Part shown: positions 52,322 through 61,471 of the stretch, one piece after another
Layout: each line of letters starts with the position of its first letter
Position numbering within the stretch: the stretch's first letter is position 1
Origin: an uncultured Cryomorphaceae bacterium
GTDB lineage: Bacteria > Bacteroidota > Bacteroidia > Flavobacteriales > Schleiferiaceae
DNA length: 64,000 nt
Reading direction: 5' to 3'
Assembly: GCA_937120475.1 (NCBI GenBank)
Contig: CAKZJV010000007.1
Location: 496,001-560,000, forward strand
Notes under the pieces: model-generated
Seen by the model: the letters and a program-made list of their open reading frames with translations, nothing else
The model's database searches: none
Told to the model about the DNA's origin: nothing
Made by a program: the position numbers and the translations under genes

Positions 52322-53779
52322 TTAACTGTTGCGCCAGAAGTACGGCATAAAAAGGATAAGGATAGTGAAGAGCTCCAAACGGCCCATCAGCATTAAAAAG
52401 GAAAGGAAAACTTTACCTCCGGCCGGTATATGGGCAAAATTATCTACCGGGCCCACACTACCGATACCAGGACCGATATTACCCAGGGTAGCTGCTACCG
52501 CCCCGGTAGCCGACATGAAATCCAGGCCTATTGCCGACATCACCAGTGAGCCCAGGAAAAAGATGATGAGGTAGATCAACACAAAAGCCGCAATGGTATT
52601 GGTAATGTTTTGAGGTACCGCATTGCCGTTAAAGCGAACCGGCACTATGGCACTGGGGTGGATTTGACGTTTGAGCTCCAACCAGCTGTTTTTGATTAAA
52701 ACAATAAGCCGCATCATTTTGAGCCCCCCGGAAGTACTGCCGGTGGAGCCTCCGGAAAAGAAGAGCACGAAGATCAACACCATTAAAAAGTTAGGCCACA
52801 GCAGGTAATTGTCGGTAATAAAACCGGTGGTGGTAATTATGGATATTACCTGGAAAAAGCCGTTTCTGAAAGCCACTTCAGCCTCTATCCCCTGGGTTAA
52901 AATAAGGCCCGCCATAGTAACCAGGCTTAAAATAAGGATGTTGATACCATACACCCGGAACTCTTCATTGCGGAACAGGTTTTTCAAGCGACCGGTTAAC
53001 CCAAAGTAGAGCAAGGTAAAATTGACCCCCGCCAAAAACATAAATACCATAATGATATAATGGATAGCCGGAGCCGTATAGTAAGCGATACTGGCATTTT
53101 TAGTGGAAAACCCACCGGTGGCCATAGTGGCCATAGCATGGTTAATGGCGTCAAATCCGCCCATACCGGCTACTTTTAAAAGAATAGCCTCGGAAGCCGT
53201 GAGTAAAAAATACACCAACCACAACCGCTTGGCGGTTTCGGTGATCCTCGGGTGTAATTTGTCCGGGGTAACCCCGGGAGCCTCAGCCACAAAGAGCTGC
53301 ATACCCCCTACACCCAATATAGGCAGTATGGCAATGGTTAAAACAATAATCCCCATACCCCCCAGCCAATGGGTCATGCTGCGCCAAAAAAGTAAATACT
53401 TCGGCATTATTTCAATATCGGTAAGTATGGTAGCCCCGGTGGTGGTTATACCACTTACGGTTTCGAAAACAGCATCGATTATATGGGGTATTTCCCCGGA
53501 AATGATATACGGCAAACTCCCGAATAATGACATGGATATCCAGCCGAGGGCTACAATAAGGAAGCCATCACGCTTGCGTACATCCTTATCTTTATTTCTG
53601 AAATTAAGCAGGTAAAGGCCCAGCCCCGAGGCAAAGGTTATTCCTGCCGAAGTCAGTAGCGGAGCCCATTCTTCCCCGTAATAGAAAGCCCAAACCAGGC
53701 TCAACAACATCATTAAAGCCACAATCATTAGCAAAGTACCAATGAGCGAGGCAATCATCTTAAAATTAAATTGTTGCAT
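52322..53779 (-). CDS. trkH: Potassium uptake protein TrkH (KtrB-like pore)
   Basis: A 485-residue polytopic protein with about ten membrane segments and four pore-loop regions, including VSGITTTGATIL (first selectivity-filter copy, TTGA), HAMATMATGGFSTKN, ISIITTTGFITDN and ATLGNIGPGIGSVG. It moves potassium into the cell together with TrkA. The trkA gene is immediately upstream, 8 bases away, and they form an operon. Confidence 0.93.
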   Translation of the reverse strand: MQQFNFKMIASLIGTLLMIVALMMLLSLVWAFYYGEEWAPLLTSAGITFASGLGLYLLNFRNKDKDVRKRDGFLIVALGWISMSLFGSLPYIISGEIPHIIDAVFETVSGITTTGATILTDIEIMPKYLLFWRSMTHWLGGMGIIVLTIAILPILGVGGMQLFVAEAPGVTPDKLHPRITETAKRLWLVYFLLTASEAILLKVAGMGGFDAINHAMATMATGGFSTKNASIAYYTAPAIHYIIMVFMFLAGVNFTLLYFGLTGRLKNLFRNEEFRVYGINILILSLVTMAGLILTQGIEAEVAFRNGFFQVISIITTTGFITDNYLLWPNFLMVLIFVLFFSGGSTGSTSGGLKMMRLIVLIKNSWLELKRQIHPSAIVPVRFNGNAVPQNITNTIAAFVLIYLIIFFLGSLVMSAIGLDFMSATGAVAATLGNIGPGIGSVGPVDNFAHIPAGGKVFLSFLMLMGRLELFTILILFMPYFWRNS

Positions 53780-53787
53780 ATCAGCTA

Positions 53788-55128
53788 TTAACGAAAGAAG
53801 GTGCTGACTTTTTTAGCACAGCTTACCTTGGCGAATACCACCACCCGGTCGCCCGGCAATATCTGAAAATCTCCGTTGGGAATTAAACCTTTCTGATTGC
53901 GGATAACCCCACCGATGAGCGCTCCTTCCGGCAGGCCGAGGTCCTTGATTTTACCGTCCAGTATTTTACTTTTTTCCGATACTTCAAATTCCATTACTTC
54001 GGCATCTACACCGTGAATGGCCGAGAGTATTACAAAGTCGCCCCTACGGATGTGGCGGTAAATAAAGTTGGCCGCAGCCAGCTTTTTATTAATTAAAGAA
54101 TCGATTCCGATGGAGTGCGAAAGGTTTTGATACTCAATATTTTCCACCATTGCGATGGTTTTTTTCGCTCCACGGTCTTTCGCCACCAGGCAGCTCAGTA
54201 TATTGGTTTCCGAGTTGCCGGTAACCGCCACAAAAACGTCCACATTATGAATTCCTTCCTCTTCCAGCTTTTCCACATCGGTACCGTCAAAATTCAGCAC
54301 CAGGGTATCCGGAAAATCGGCCGCAATTTCGTGTGATTTTTCAGGGTTGATTTCAATGAGCTTTACGCGATAGTCTTTACTGAGCTTACGCGCCAGGTGG
54401 CGCCCGGTGCGGCTGCCCCCCATAATCATCACATTTTCAACCTTTATTTTTCGCTTACCGGTAACTTCCAGTACCTCCTGAATACCTTCGGTATCGGTAA
54501 TTACAAAAAGGTGATCACCCGGCTGCACCATGGTGTGGCCTTTGGGAATAATCGTTTCATTCGCTCTGCGGATGGCTACCACTACGTAGTTGCGGGAGGG
54601 ATATAAACTCGCTATTTCCGCTATAGACTTACCGGTTACCTGGGCCTCCTGGTCCACATCCAGCCCCAATAGTGTAATCTTTCCGTTTTCAAACTCAATG
54701 GATTCACTGGCTGCATTGGTGTTGATAAGGTGCCGCACTTCCCGCGAGGCAAGGGATTCCGGGGAGATCAGTTCATCAATACCGAAATCTTTAATATCCA
54801 GCGTTTCGCATTCAGTGAGGTACTGCATACGACTGATACGGGCAATGGTTCTTCGTGCGCCAAAGCGCTTGGCCTGCATACAGGCCAGTATATTGGCTTC
54901 TTCAACCGAGGTAACCGAAATAAAGAGATCGGCCGAAGGAACACGCGCTTTTTTAAGCACTTTGAAATCGGTAACGTCTCCCTGAATGGTTAGAGCATCA
55001 ATACTGTTATCTACATTGGATAGGCGTTCCTGGTCCTGATCGATCAAGGTAATATCGTGCGATTCACTTGAAAGCCATCGAGCCAGGTGTATGCCCACCG
55101 CCCCTGCACCTGCAATCACAATTTTCAT
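53788..55128 (-). CDS. trkA: Trk system potassium uptake protein TrkA
   Basis: The 446-residue protein has two RCK modules. Module one starts IVIAGAGAVGIHLARWLSS, with DITLIDQDQERL; module two starts MIMGGSRTGRHLARKL at about 235, then KLIEINPEKSHEIAADFPDTL. Both bind NAD(H) through the glycine-rich loops and gate TrkH. It is the first gene of the trkAH operon. Confidence 0.95.
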   Translation of the reverse strand: MKIVIAGAGAVGIHLARWLSSESHDITLIDQDQERLSNVDNSIDALTIQGDVTDFKVLKKARVPSADLFISVTSVEEANILACMQAKRFGARRTIARISRMQYLTECETLDIKDFGIDELISPESLASREVRHLINTNAASESIEFENGKITLLGLDVDQEAQVTGKSIAEIASLYPSRNYVVVAIRRANETIIPKGHTMVQPGDHLFVITDTEGIQEVLEVTGKRKIKVENVMIMGGSRTGRHLARKLSKDYRVKLIEINPEKSHEIAADFPDTLVLNFDGTDVEKLEEEGIHNVDVFVAVTGNSETNILSCLVAKDRGAKKTIAMVENIEYQNLSHSIGIDSLINKKLAAANFIYRHIRRGDFVILSAIHGVDAEVMEFEVSEKSKILDGKIKDLGLPEGALIGGVIRNQKGLIPNGDFQILPGDRVVVFAKVSCAKKVSTFFR

Positions 55129-55360
55129 AAAATCATTCTATTTCAAAGTACGGACACTCAATATTTTATGAGCGGAGCCGAAGCATAAAGTCCGCAAAAT
55201 TACAAAGCAGCGTCCTTCCTTGCTAATATCCCCTGAAAGGAAGCTTTGGTGGTTCACTTTTCAACGGACAATCTTATTAACCTGAAAGTGCCTTATAAGG
55301 TTCCACTAAACAGTTTAGGGCCGGATATTGTCATTTAAGAACAAAAATTAAAATGGCCGT

Positions 55361-56482
55361 ATGATTATAGGTGTTCCCAAAGAAATAAAAAACAACGAAA
55401 GCCGGGTGGCTCTTACGGAGTCCGGGGTATTTGAACTCGTGAAGAACGATCACGAAGTTTTGATTGAAAAAGGTGCCGGTTTGGGCAGTGGTATCGATGA
55501 TGAAGAGTACGTAGAAGCCGGGGCCACCATAGTAAACGATGTTAACGAACTATGGAAAAAGGCGGAGATGATTCTAAAAGTGAAGGAACCGCTTGATGAA
55601 GAGATGAAAAGAGCCCGTTCCGGGCAGGTCATTTTCACCTATTTTCATTTTGCCTCCAGTGAAAAGCTTACGCAAGCCATGCTGAATAGCGGGGCCACCT
55701 GTATTGCTTATGAAACGGTAGAACGCGCAGACGGAAGCTTACCCCTGCTCATTCCCATGAGTGAAGTAGCGGGCCGAATGACCATCCAGGAAGGGGCACG
55801 ATATTTAGAAAAACCCGCCAAAGGACGAGGAGTTTTGTTAGGCGGTGTACCCGGTGTACCTCCCGGTAAGGTTTTGATTTTAGGAGCCGGTGTGGTAGGC
55901 GTTCAGGCGGCTAAAATGGCCTCCGGGCTGGGCGCCCAGGTTACCATACTGGATGTAAATATGGACCGTTTGCGCTATGTGAACGATATTCTGCCAGACC
56001 ATGTGGTTACCAATTATTCCAATGAGTACACTATCCGCAAACTGATCAAGGATCACGACCTCATTATCGGTGCCGTGTTAATCCATGGCGCCAAAGCCCC
56101 TAAACTGATTACGCGTGATATGTTAAAAGAAATGCGCCCCGGAACGGTAATCGTGGATGTGGCGGTGGATCAGGGTGGTTGTGTGGAAACTTCGCGACCT
56201 ACTACACACGAAAACCCTACTTACCTGATTGACGATGTACTGCATTACGGGGTGGCCAATATGCCCGGGGCGGTGCCTTTTACCTCTACCCTTGCCTTGA
56301 CCAATGTAACCACTCCCTATATTTTGAAGATTGCCAACCAGGGTTGGAAAGAGGCTTGTATGCAAAATGACGACCTAAGGAAAGGTTTGAATATTATCGA
56401 TGGAAAGGTGGTATATGAAGGCGTAGCCCGGGCTTTTGACCTGGAACATACCCCGGTAGAAGAGTTTTTGGGTCAAGCCTAA
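55361..56482 (+). CDS. ald: Alanine dehydrogenase
   Basis: The 373-residue protein has the family start GVPKEIKNNESRVALTE, the catalytic Lys in MILKVKEP, FTYFHFASS with its His, NAD-binding KVLILGAGVVGVQAAKMASGLGAQVTILD, and YGVANMPGAVPFTSTLALTNVTTPYIL. It interconverts alanine and pyruvate with NAD. The length and motifs are normal. It converges with the lipocalin-like gene by a 4-base overlap. Confidence 0.95.
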   Translation: MIIGVPKEIKNNESRVALTESGVFELVKNDHEVLIEKGAGLGSGIDDEEYVEAGATIVNDVNELWKKAEMILKVKEPLDEEMKRARSGQVIFTYFHFASSEKLTQAMLNSGATCIAYETVERADGSLPLLIPMSEVAGRMTIQEGARYLEKPAKGRGVLLGGVPGVPPGKVLILGAGVVGVQAAKMASGLGAQVTILDVNMDRLRYVNDILPDHVVTNYSNEYTIRKLIKDHDLIIGAVLIHGAKAPKLITRDMLKEMRPGTVIVDVAVDQGGCVETSRPTTHENPTYLIDDVLHYGVANMPGAVPFTSTLALTNVTTPYILKIANQGWKEACMQNDDLRKGLNIIDGKVVYEGVARAFDLEHTPVEEFLGQA

Positions 56483-57162
56483 GGACTGTGCCTCTCAAAG
56501 ATCCAGGATTGTTCCTCCGAATCAGTTGATCGCAACTCAAGCCGATCAGGCTGACTCAAGTCCACCGTAAAACTCGCTTTATTGCCTTCTTCCGCAGCAG
56601 ACAATAAGGTGAGTTCCGGCCGGTGTGCGTTTATGTGCCAAAAACCTCTTTTCCGTTTATCTTTTTCGAGTAGCCGATATTCCCGATCCCACCGAATGAA
56701 TAGTACACTACCTTCAGAACCCAATATTGAAGAGTGCTGGTTAGAAGGAGTTTTCACCAATTCCCAAAAACCAACTATTTGATCGGCCGGAGATTTGGGC
56801 AGTTTTTCGGCAGGGCTTAAAATAACCGTTACCGGCAACCCGTCTTCCGTTCTCCGCCAATACATTTTTCCGTCTGTAAAGCTCACCTCAAAGGCACCGT
56901 ATTCATCTTCTTCTCCTCTTTCATTGATGAATAAAAGTGTAGAATCGCTGAATTGTTGCCAACGCCCCGCTCCGTTTTGCAGCCAACCGTTGCCGGATTG
57001 AAAAGTGCTATCAGGATTGAGCCGGAACCACTTGGCCACGGGGGTCCTCACTTCCTCACCTACGGTTACCCGGTTTACCGCCCAGAATCCTTCGGGAGAT
57101 TGAGCGTTGAGCTTTACTATGTGGATAATCAGAAATAACAGGGTTAGTTTTTTAATTTTCAT
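56479..57162 (-). CDS. Secreted protein, lipocalin-like, unknown function
   Basis: The 227-residue protein has a signal peptide (LTLLFLIIHIVKLNAQ) and two related halves, each with a FW...V / W..P pattern: FWAVNRVTVGEEVRTPVAKWFRLNPDSTF and FWELVKTPSNQHSS..., and WRRTEDG / FWHINAHRP strands. This resembles lipocalin-like (DUF4923-type) repeat proteins. Its start overlaps the upstream serine hydrolase stop by 11 bases, suggesting a shared transcript. Confidence 0.6.
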   Translation of the reverse strand: MKIKKLTLLFLIIHIVKLNAQSPEGFWAVNRVTVGEEVRTPVAKWFRLNPDSTFQSGNGWLQNGAGRWQQFSDSTLLFINERGEEDEYGAFEVSFTDGKMYWRRTEDGLPVTVILSPAEKLPKSPADQIVGFWELVKTPSNQHSSILGSEGSVLFIRWDREYRLLEKDKRKRGFWHINAHRPELTLLSAAEEGNKASFTVDLSQPDRLELRSTDSEEQSWIFERHSP

Positions 57163-58312
57163 GGGTTGAAGAAGTTAAAAGGTGAGTGATCTTGCGGGCC
57201 AGGGCTATTTCATTGGTATTGCTGCCTACGTTACTTAAAAAGGCCAGGATGTACTGCCCACCATTTACGTTTACGAGCATAGAACGGTAACCTTCAGTAG
57301 CACCTCCGTGAATACTGTACGGCTGATCCATACCTAAATTTCCCATTTTATAATCCGAATGCGATGGATGTATAGCCCAACCATAACCGTAAGATACGGT
57401 AGTATCTATTGCGCCAAGCTGGTTGGAAAACATTAATTCCAGGGAAGATTCACTTAAAAAGCCGGGCTTATTGAGGGCTTTAGCCCACCGATAGAGATCT
57501 TCAGAAGTGGAAAAGATACGCCTGCTCAGGCTTAAGTCAATGTAGTTATTGCGTTGCCAGCTTCCATCGGGTTGGGGGTTGTAAGCTTCCGCTAACTGCG
57601 GGTGAACCTCCTGGTTATTAACCGAAGCGTAGGTAAAGCGTAGGTTCAGGGGCTGCACTACTTTTTCCGCCAAAATATCCGGGAAAGGCTTCTGATATAC
57701 ATCTTCCAGCAGGATAGGCAAAAGGTGATAAGCAAAGTTGCTGTAATAGAAGCCCTCTCCCGGAGCACGGTGTGCGGGTAGCTTACTGATAAAGTTGACG
57801 TATTCCGGATTACTGAAGTGAAGATGCTTATAGCCATAGAGCCAGTTCTCTTTAAGCGAATCGGGTAGCTCTTCGTAGTTAGGCAGACCACTGCTGTGGT
57901 TTAACATGCTATGTACGGTGATACCCGGATGAAAATTGCCTGAATAGGAATACTCTGCCAGCAGGTCCACCAGTTTATCGTCCAGCTCAAGTTTTCTTTC
58001 CTCTACCGCCTTTAAAACCAGGGCGGCTATGAAGGATTTGTTCAGCGAGCAAATGTCAAAACGGGTACCTCTTTTTATGGGAATATGCCAGTTGCGATCT
58101 GCTTCACCACCGGCAAAAACAAACAGCAGGCTATCCCTATTTCCCACCGCTACCGTACCGCTAAAGCGTTCTGCTGCTACTTCCTCAGTGAGCAAACTAT
58201 CCAGTCGATTACGCCAACCGGAGGTTTCCTTTTTAATTTCAGGTACCGGGGAGCAGGAAAGTATGCCAAGTGCCAGTATTAGCAGTGCAAAAAGCTGATC
58301 TGATCTTTTCAT
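57152..58312 (-). CDS. Serine hydrolase, class C beta-lactamase/DD-peptidase family, lipoprotein
   Basis: The 386-residue protein has a lipoprotein signal (LSC, Cys20) and the three motifs of the family: SLNK (Ser89, Lys92), YSN in FYYSNFAYH, and HGG in SIHGGATEGYRS. Such proteins are D-amino-acid peptidases, esterases or beta-lactamase-like; there is no basis to call resistance. It is in a two-gene unit with the lipocalin-like gene. Confidence 0.85.
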   Translation of the reverse strand: MKRSDQLFALLILALGILSCSPVPEIKKETSGWRNRLDSLLTEEVAAERFSGTVAVGNRDSLLFVFAGGEADRNWHIPIKRGTRFDICSLNKSFIAALVLKAVEERKLELDDKLVDLLAEYSYSGNFHPGITVHSMLNHSSGLPNYEELPDSLKENWLYGYKHLHFSNPEYVNFISKLPAHRAPGEGFYYSNFAYHLLPILLEDVYQKPFPDILAEKVVQPLNLRFTYASVNNQEVHPQLAEAYNPQPDGSWQRNNYIDLSLSRRIFSTSEDLYRWAKALNKPGFLSESSLELMFSNQLGAIDTTVSYGYGWAIHPSHSDYKMGNLGMDQPYSIHGGATEGYRSMLVNVNGGQYILAFLSNVGSNTNEIALARKITHLLTSSTHEN

Positions 58313-58406
58313 GGGTAGAACAAACTAAATTCTCTGAAGCTTCCCGGGCAAGCGATAGCCGGCTTTTGGGATGAAAATTTAAAATACGGGATAAAGAGAA
58401 AAGCCC

Positions 58407-59162
58407 TTAAAAGCCTTCCTGGTATTTTTTAGATACCGGAATGGTGATAAGCCCCAGGTCTAATTCGGTTTTGCCATTCTTTTGGCGTTTGTGACGAACT
58501 TTTTCCGGGTTTACCAGGTAACCACGATGGCAACGCACGAGCCGGGGATCTTCAGCTTGCTCCTCCTCTATTTGCTTTAAGGTGTTGCGCAACAATTCCT
58601 TCTTGAGTATACCTTCAGAAAGGTAATGTATCTCTACGTAGTTGTCCGATGAACTCAGGCATAACAGGTCGTGGCGATGTATATGCAAAAGATGTTTTCC
58701 GTTTTCAGAGCGGAAAATAAAACTAGCCTTTTCATCCCCTTCTACAGTGGAAATCCGGTTAAACCATAGCCTGACTAATAGCAGGGGAAACAGCATAACA
58801 CATGTATATTCAAAAAACAGGAGCAAATAGGCATCCGGGGTCCATTCCGTCCAATTCCAAAAATAGTTGAACAACAAGAAAGTTACGGTAGCTCCTGCGC
58901 CTATGCCTATTAAAGAGCGGAAAAACTTATTATGGGTCCAGCTTTGATGAAACTCTACCATATAAAACACTACCGAAGTACAGAGCGCAAAAACCAACGA
59001 CCGGAACAATAATCCGTGACCGGAAAGTGAAACACCCCGGGCTATACCATAACCTTCATAAATGTAGAGCACAAAAAATAACGAGAGTCCACTGAATAAA
59101 ACCAAAGCCCATTTCTCCGGGGCCTTTTTCCAGAATTGAGGTAGGTTTAATCTTTGGATCAC
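58407..59162 (-). CDS. Membrane-linked LytTR-type transcriptional regulator
   Basis: The 251-residue protein has about four membrane helices (residues 15-130), then a LytTR DNA-binding domain: LLHIHRHDLLCLSSSDNYVEIHYLSEG, LLRNTLKQIEEEQAEDPRLVRCHRGYLVNPEKV and a C-terminal TELDLGLITIPVSKKY. Such membrane-bound LytTR proteins combine sensing and DNA binding in one chain. No separate kinase is seen. The start is GTG. Confidence 0.85.
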   Translation of the reverse strand: MIQRLNLPQFWKKAPEKWALVLFSGLSLFFVLYIYEGYGIARGVSLSGHGLLFRSLVFALCTSVVFYMVEFHQSWTHNKFFRSLIGIGAGATVTFLLFNYFWNWTEWTPDAYLLLFFEYTCVMLFPLLLVRLWFNRISTVEGDEKASFIFRSENGKHLLHIHRHDLLCLSSSDNYVEIHYLSEGILKKELLRNTLKQIEEEQAEDPRLVRCHRGYLVNPEKVRHKRQKNGKTELDLGLITIPVSKKYQEGF

Positions 59163-59198
59163 ACCTGCAATTTTAAAGTATTCCGGATCACCGGACTA

Positions 59199-59606
59199 TT
59201 AAGACTTAGAAGCCAATTTGCCACCAATCCAAGCCATCGGAATGTAAGCCACAACCAGGTCCAGGGCTATAAACCAGGTGGGAGCCGGAATCATAAAATT
59301 AACCATAATCCCTCCGATGAGGAACAGGCCACCCACTATCAAAGCCATAAGCTTTTTGCGGGTGGAGGCAATTAAAGCCGCTATGGCAGCCCCGGCCAGC
59401 GTTCCCAGGGCATGGGCCAAAAAGGGAAACAGGAAATATTCATTACCGGCATCTTCTAAAAAAGCGGCCACAGCCTCCATATCTTCGGTGTTAACACCTT
59501 CCATGGGAAATATGGCGTGGCCCGCCATAACTAAACCCATATTTACAATGCTGCCCGCTATCCATCCGGCAACTACGGCTAAAATATTCCTGAGAATGGG
59601 GTTCAT
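59199..59606 (-). CDS. Small membrane protein, unknown family
   Basis: A 135-residue protein with four hydrophobic segments (about 8-28, 60-80, 85-105, 112-127). No signal peptide or family motif is recognised. It precedes the LytTR gene by 36 bases on the same strand, so the two may be co-transcribed. Confidence 0.55.
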   Translation of the reverse strand: MNPILRNILAVVAGWIAGSIVNMGLVMAGHAIFPMEGVNTEDMEAVAAFLEDAGNEYFLFPFLAHALGTLAGAAIAALIASTRKKLMALIVGGLFLIGGIMVNFMIPAPTWFIALDLVVAYIPMAWIGGKLASKS

Positions 59607-59630
59607 AATGATTTTGTTTGGTAGATTAAA

Positions 59631-59954
59631 CTATTTGGATACTTCGATTGCTTTTTGAGTCCACGCAATTAATTGTTTGGGATCTTCCATCACTTCATCA
59701 GGAATAGAATAATACGGCATACGGCTGTGCTGCTCGCCTCCCCTGGCAATAAATTGCTTTTTCCCGGCTTCATCTGCCTTAAGGAAGCAATTTCCCTTAG
59801 AGTCCACCAAACCGAACATCTTGTTGTTATGGAACAGGCCCGAACCACCAAACATACGCTTAAGGGTAATACCTTCTATAGATTGCACCTGCTCTGAAAA
59901 ATGCTCTGCTACCTGGTTGGAAAGTTGTGTATTCTTATCTCCCTTTAATCCCAT
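59631..59954 (-). CDS. TfoX N-terminal-domain protein
   Basis: The 107-residue protein matches the TfoX N-terminal domain: ITLKRMFGGSGLFHNNKMFGLVDSKGNCFLKADE and MPYYSIPDEVMEDPKQL. This family has an unknown molecular role outside Vibrionaceae, where the full TfoX controls competence. The C-terminal helical DNA-binding part of TfoX is lacking. Confidence 0.8.
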   Translation of the reverse strand: MGLKGDKNTQLSNQVAEHFSEQVQSIEGITLKRMFGGSGLFHNNKMFGLVDSKGNCFLKADEAGKKQFIARGGEQHSRMPYYSIPDEVMEDPKQLIAWTQKAIEVSK

Positions 59955-60055
59955 GCCCTTGTGACTATCTGAAAAATGGAAAGAGGTATAAATATAGATA
60001 CTTATATTCTATACTTTAACATTCTTAGCCCTGATGTTTAATAATTTTACCATTG

Positions 60056-61261
60056 ATGAAACGCTCCGGCTCCGCTGATTTACCCTTACATTACGGTCGT
60101 GTACCACCCTGGCTGGCCCAACGTATGGCCTTGCTGGGCGAAGCTATCGTGGAGACCATTATCCTGGAAAGAGGAACCGGGGAAGTGTTGCGCAGGCTCA
60201 GCGACCCTTTTTGGTTTCAAAGCCTGGGGGCGGTTATGGGCATGGATTGGCACTCCTCCGGAATTACTACCTCGGTTTTAGGAGCTTTACGCAAAGCTAT
60301 CAATCCCCGCTCTCATGAACTCGGCCTTTATGTAGCGGGTGGTAAGGGTAAGTACTCCCGCCAAACCCCGGATGAATTGGTGCGTATCGGTGAAAAAACC
60401 GGACTGGATGCCGAATACCTGGTGCGCTGCAGTAAGCTCAGCGCCAAAGTGGATAATACGGCTATACAGGATGGATACCAGTTGTACCTGCACAACTTTA
60501 TCGTGAGCAAGGACGGACAATGGACCGTAGTACAACAAGGCATGAGCGATGCCAGCGGCTTGGCCAGGCGTTATCACTGGCATTCTTCCGATCTGCAATC
60601 TTTTGTAGAAGAACCCCACACGGCCATTGAAGGACAAAACCAGGGGTTGATCCTCAACATGACGGATAAAGGAGCCAAGGCCTCCCGCAACTCGGTGATG
60701 GAAATGAGCCGTGAGCTACCGGAGAAAATGCTGGCGGAAGTCCGCAAAGTAGTAATGCCCAATCGCCATGAAGTACGGGCTGAGGATGTGGATTTGAAAC
60801 GCCTGGGCAGTGTACTCTGGCTGGCACACGAAAAGCGTCCCGAAGATTTTGAAGAGTTATTGCTGCTTAAAGGTGTGGGGCCACGTACCCTGCAATCGCT
60901 GGCCCTGGTGAGCGAAGTAATTTACGGCAGCCCTTCCCGCTTTCAGGACCCGGCCCGTTTTTCCTTTGCCCACGGTGGCAAGGATGGCCACCCCTTTCCG
61001 GTGCCGCTTAAAACCTACGATGAAACTTTGAGCACGCTTAAAACCGCCATTGACCGCTCTAAACTAGGCTTTACCGATAAAGCGGCAGCCCTGAAGAGTC
61101 TTTCCAAACTCACCGAAAGGGCCGAAAAGGGTTTTACGCCCAATGCCAACTTTGATAAGGTAATTGAAAAGGAGCGCAGGGATTCCTGGAAATACGGGGG
61201 ACGTACCGTTTTTGGAAAGGAGCAGAAACCCAAGGGTGGGGATCAACTCAAGTTGTTTTAG
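60056..61261 (+). CDS. DUF763 domain-containing protein
   Basis: The 401-residue protein starts KRSGSADLPLHYGRVPPWLAQRM and has the DUF763 features: WHSSGITTSVLGALRKAI, GLYVAGGKGKYSRQTPDEL, FIVSKDGQWTVVQQGM and a helix-hairpin-like GVGPRTLQSLALVSEVIYG. It is thought to be a nucleic acid-associated protein, but its role is not known. The start ATG 60056 follows a TTG. Confidence 0.85.
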   Translation: MKRSGSADLPLHYGRVPPWLAQRMALLGEAIVETIILERGTGEVLRRLSDPFWFQSLGAVMGMDWHSSGITTSVLGALRKAINPRSHELGLYVAGGKGKYSRQTPDELVRIGEKTGLDAEYLVRCSKLSAKVDNTAIQDGYQLYLHNFIVSKDGQWTVVQQGMSDASGLARRYHWHSSDLQSFVEEPHTAIEGQNQGLILNMTDKGAKASRNSVMEMSRELPEKMLAEVRKVVMPNRHEVRAEDVDLKRLGSVLWLAHEKRPEDFEELLLLKGVGPRTLQSLALVSEVIYGSPSRFQDPARFSFAHGGKDGHPFPVPLKTYDETLSTLKTAIDRSKLGFTDKAAALKSLSKLTERAEKGFTPNANFDKVIEKERRDSWKYGGRTVFGKEQKPKGGDQLKLF

Positions 61262-61471
61262 CTCAGTTGAAAGTTCAAGGTTTAATGTTGAACGTCATCC
61301 TGAACGCCTGCCTGCCGGACGGACAGGGAGTCGAAGGGTGGCATGCAATTGTAAGATTTCAAAGATTTAAGGTTTGAAAGCCCGTGATGATGCCTTATAC
61401 GCTTTTCTTACACTCTAATCTCTTAAATCTAATTTCTCCTTTCTAAACTCTTGCCTCTAACTTCTACCCTG
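61262..61471. repeat. Interspersed intergenic repeat, copy 1
   Basis: It contains GTCATCCTGAACGCCTGCCTGCCGGACGG and GGAGTCGAAGGGTGGCATGCAATTGTAAG, which match the element at 63759-63870. GTTGAAAGTTCAAGGTTTAATGTTGAA precedes it, as elsewhere. The rest is AT-rich with CTCTAATC/CTCTTAAATCTAA words. No gene is seen. Confidence 0.55.

Noticed and set aside
57152-58312. Calling the serine hydrolase a beta-lactamase resistance gene
   Set aside because: SxxK, YxN and HGG are shared with many esterases and peptidases; nothing indicates antibiotic hydrolysis.
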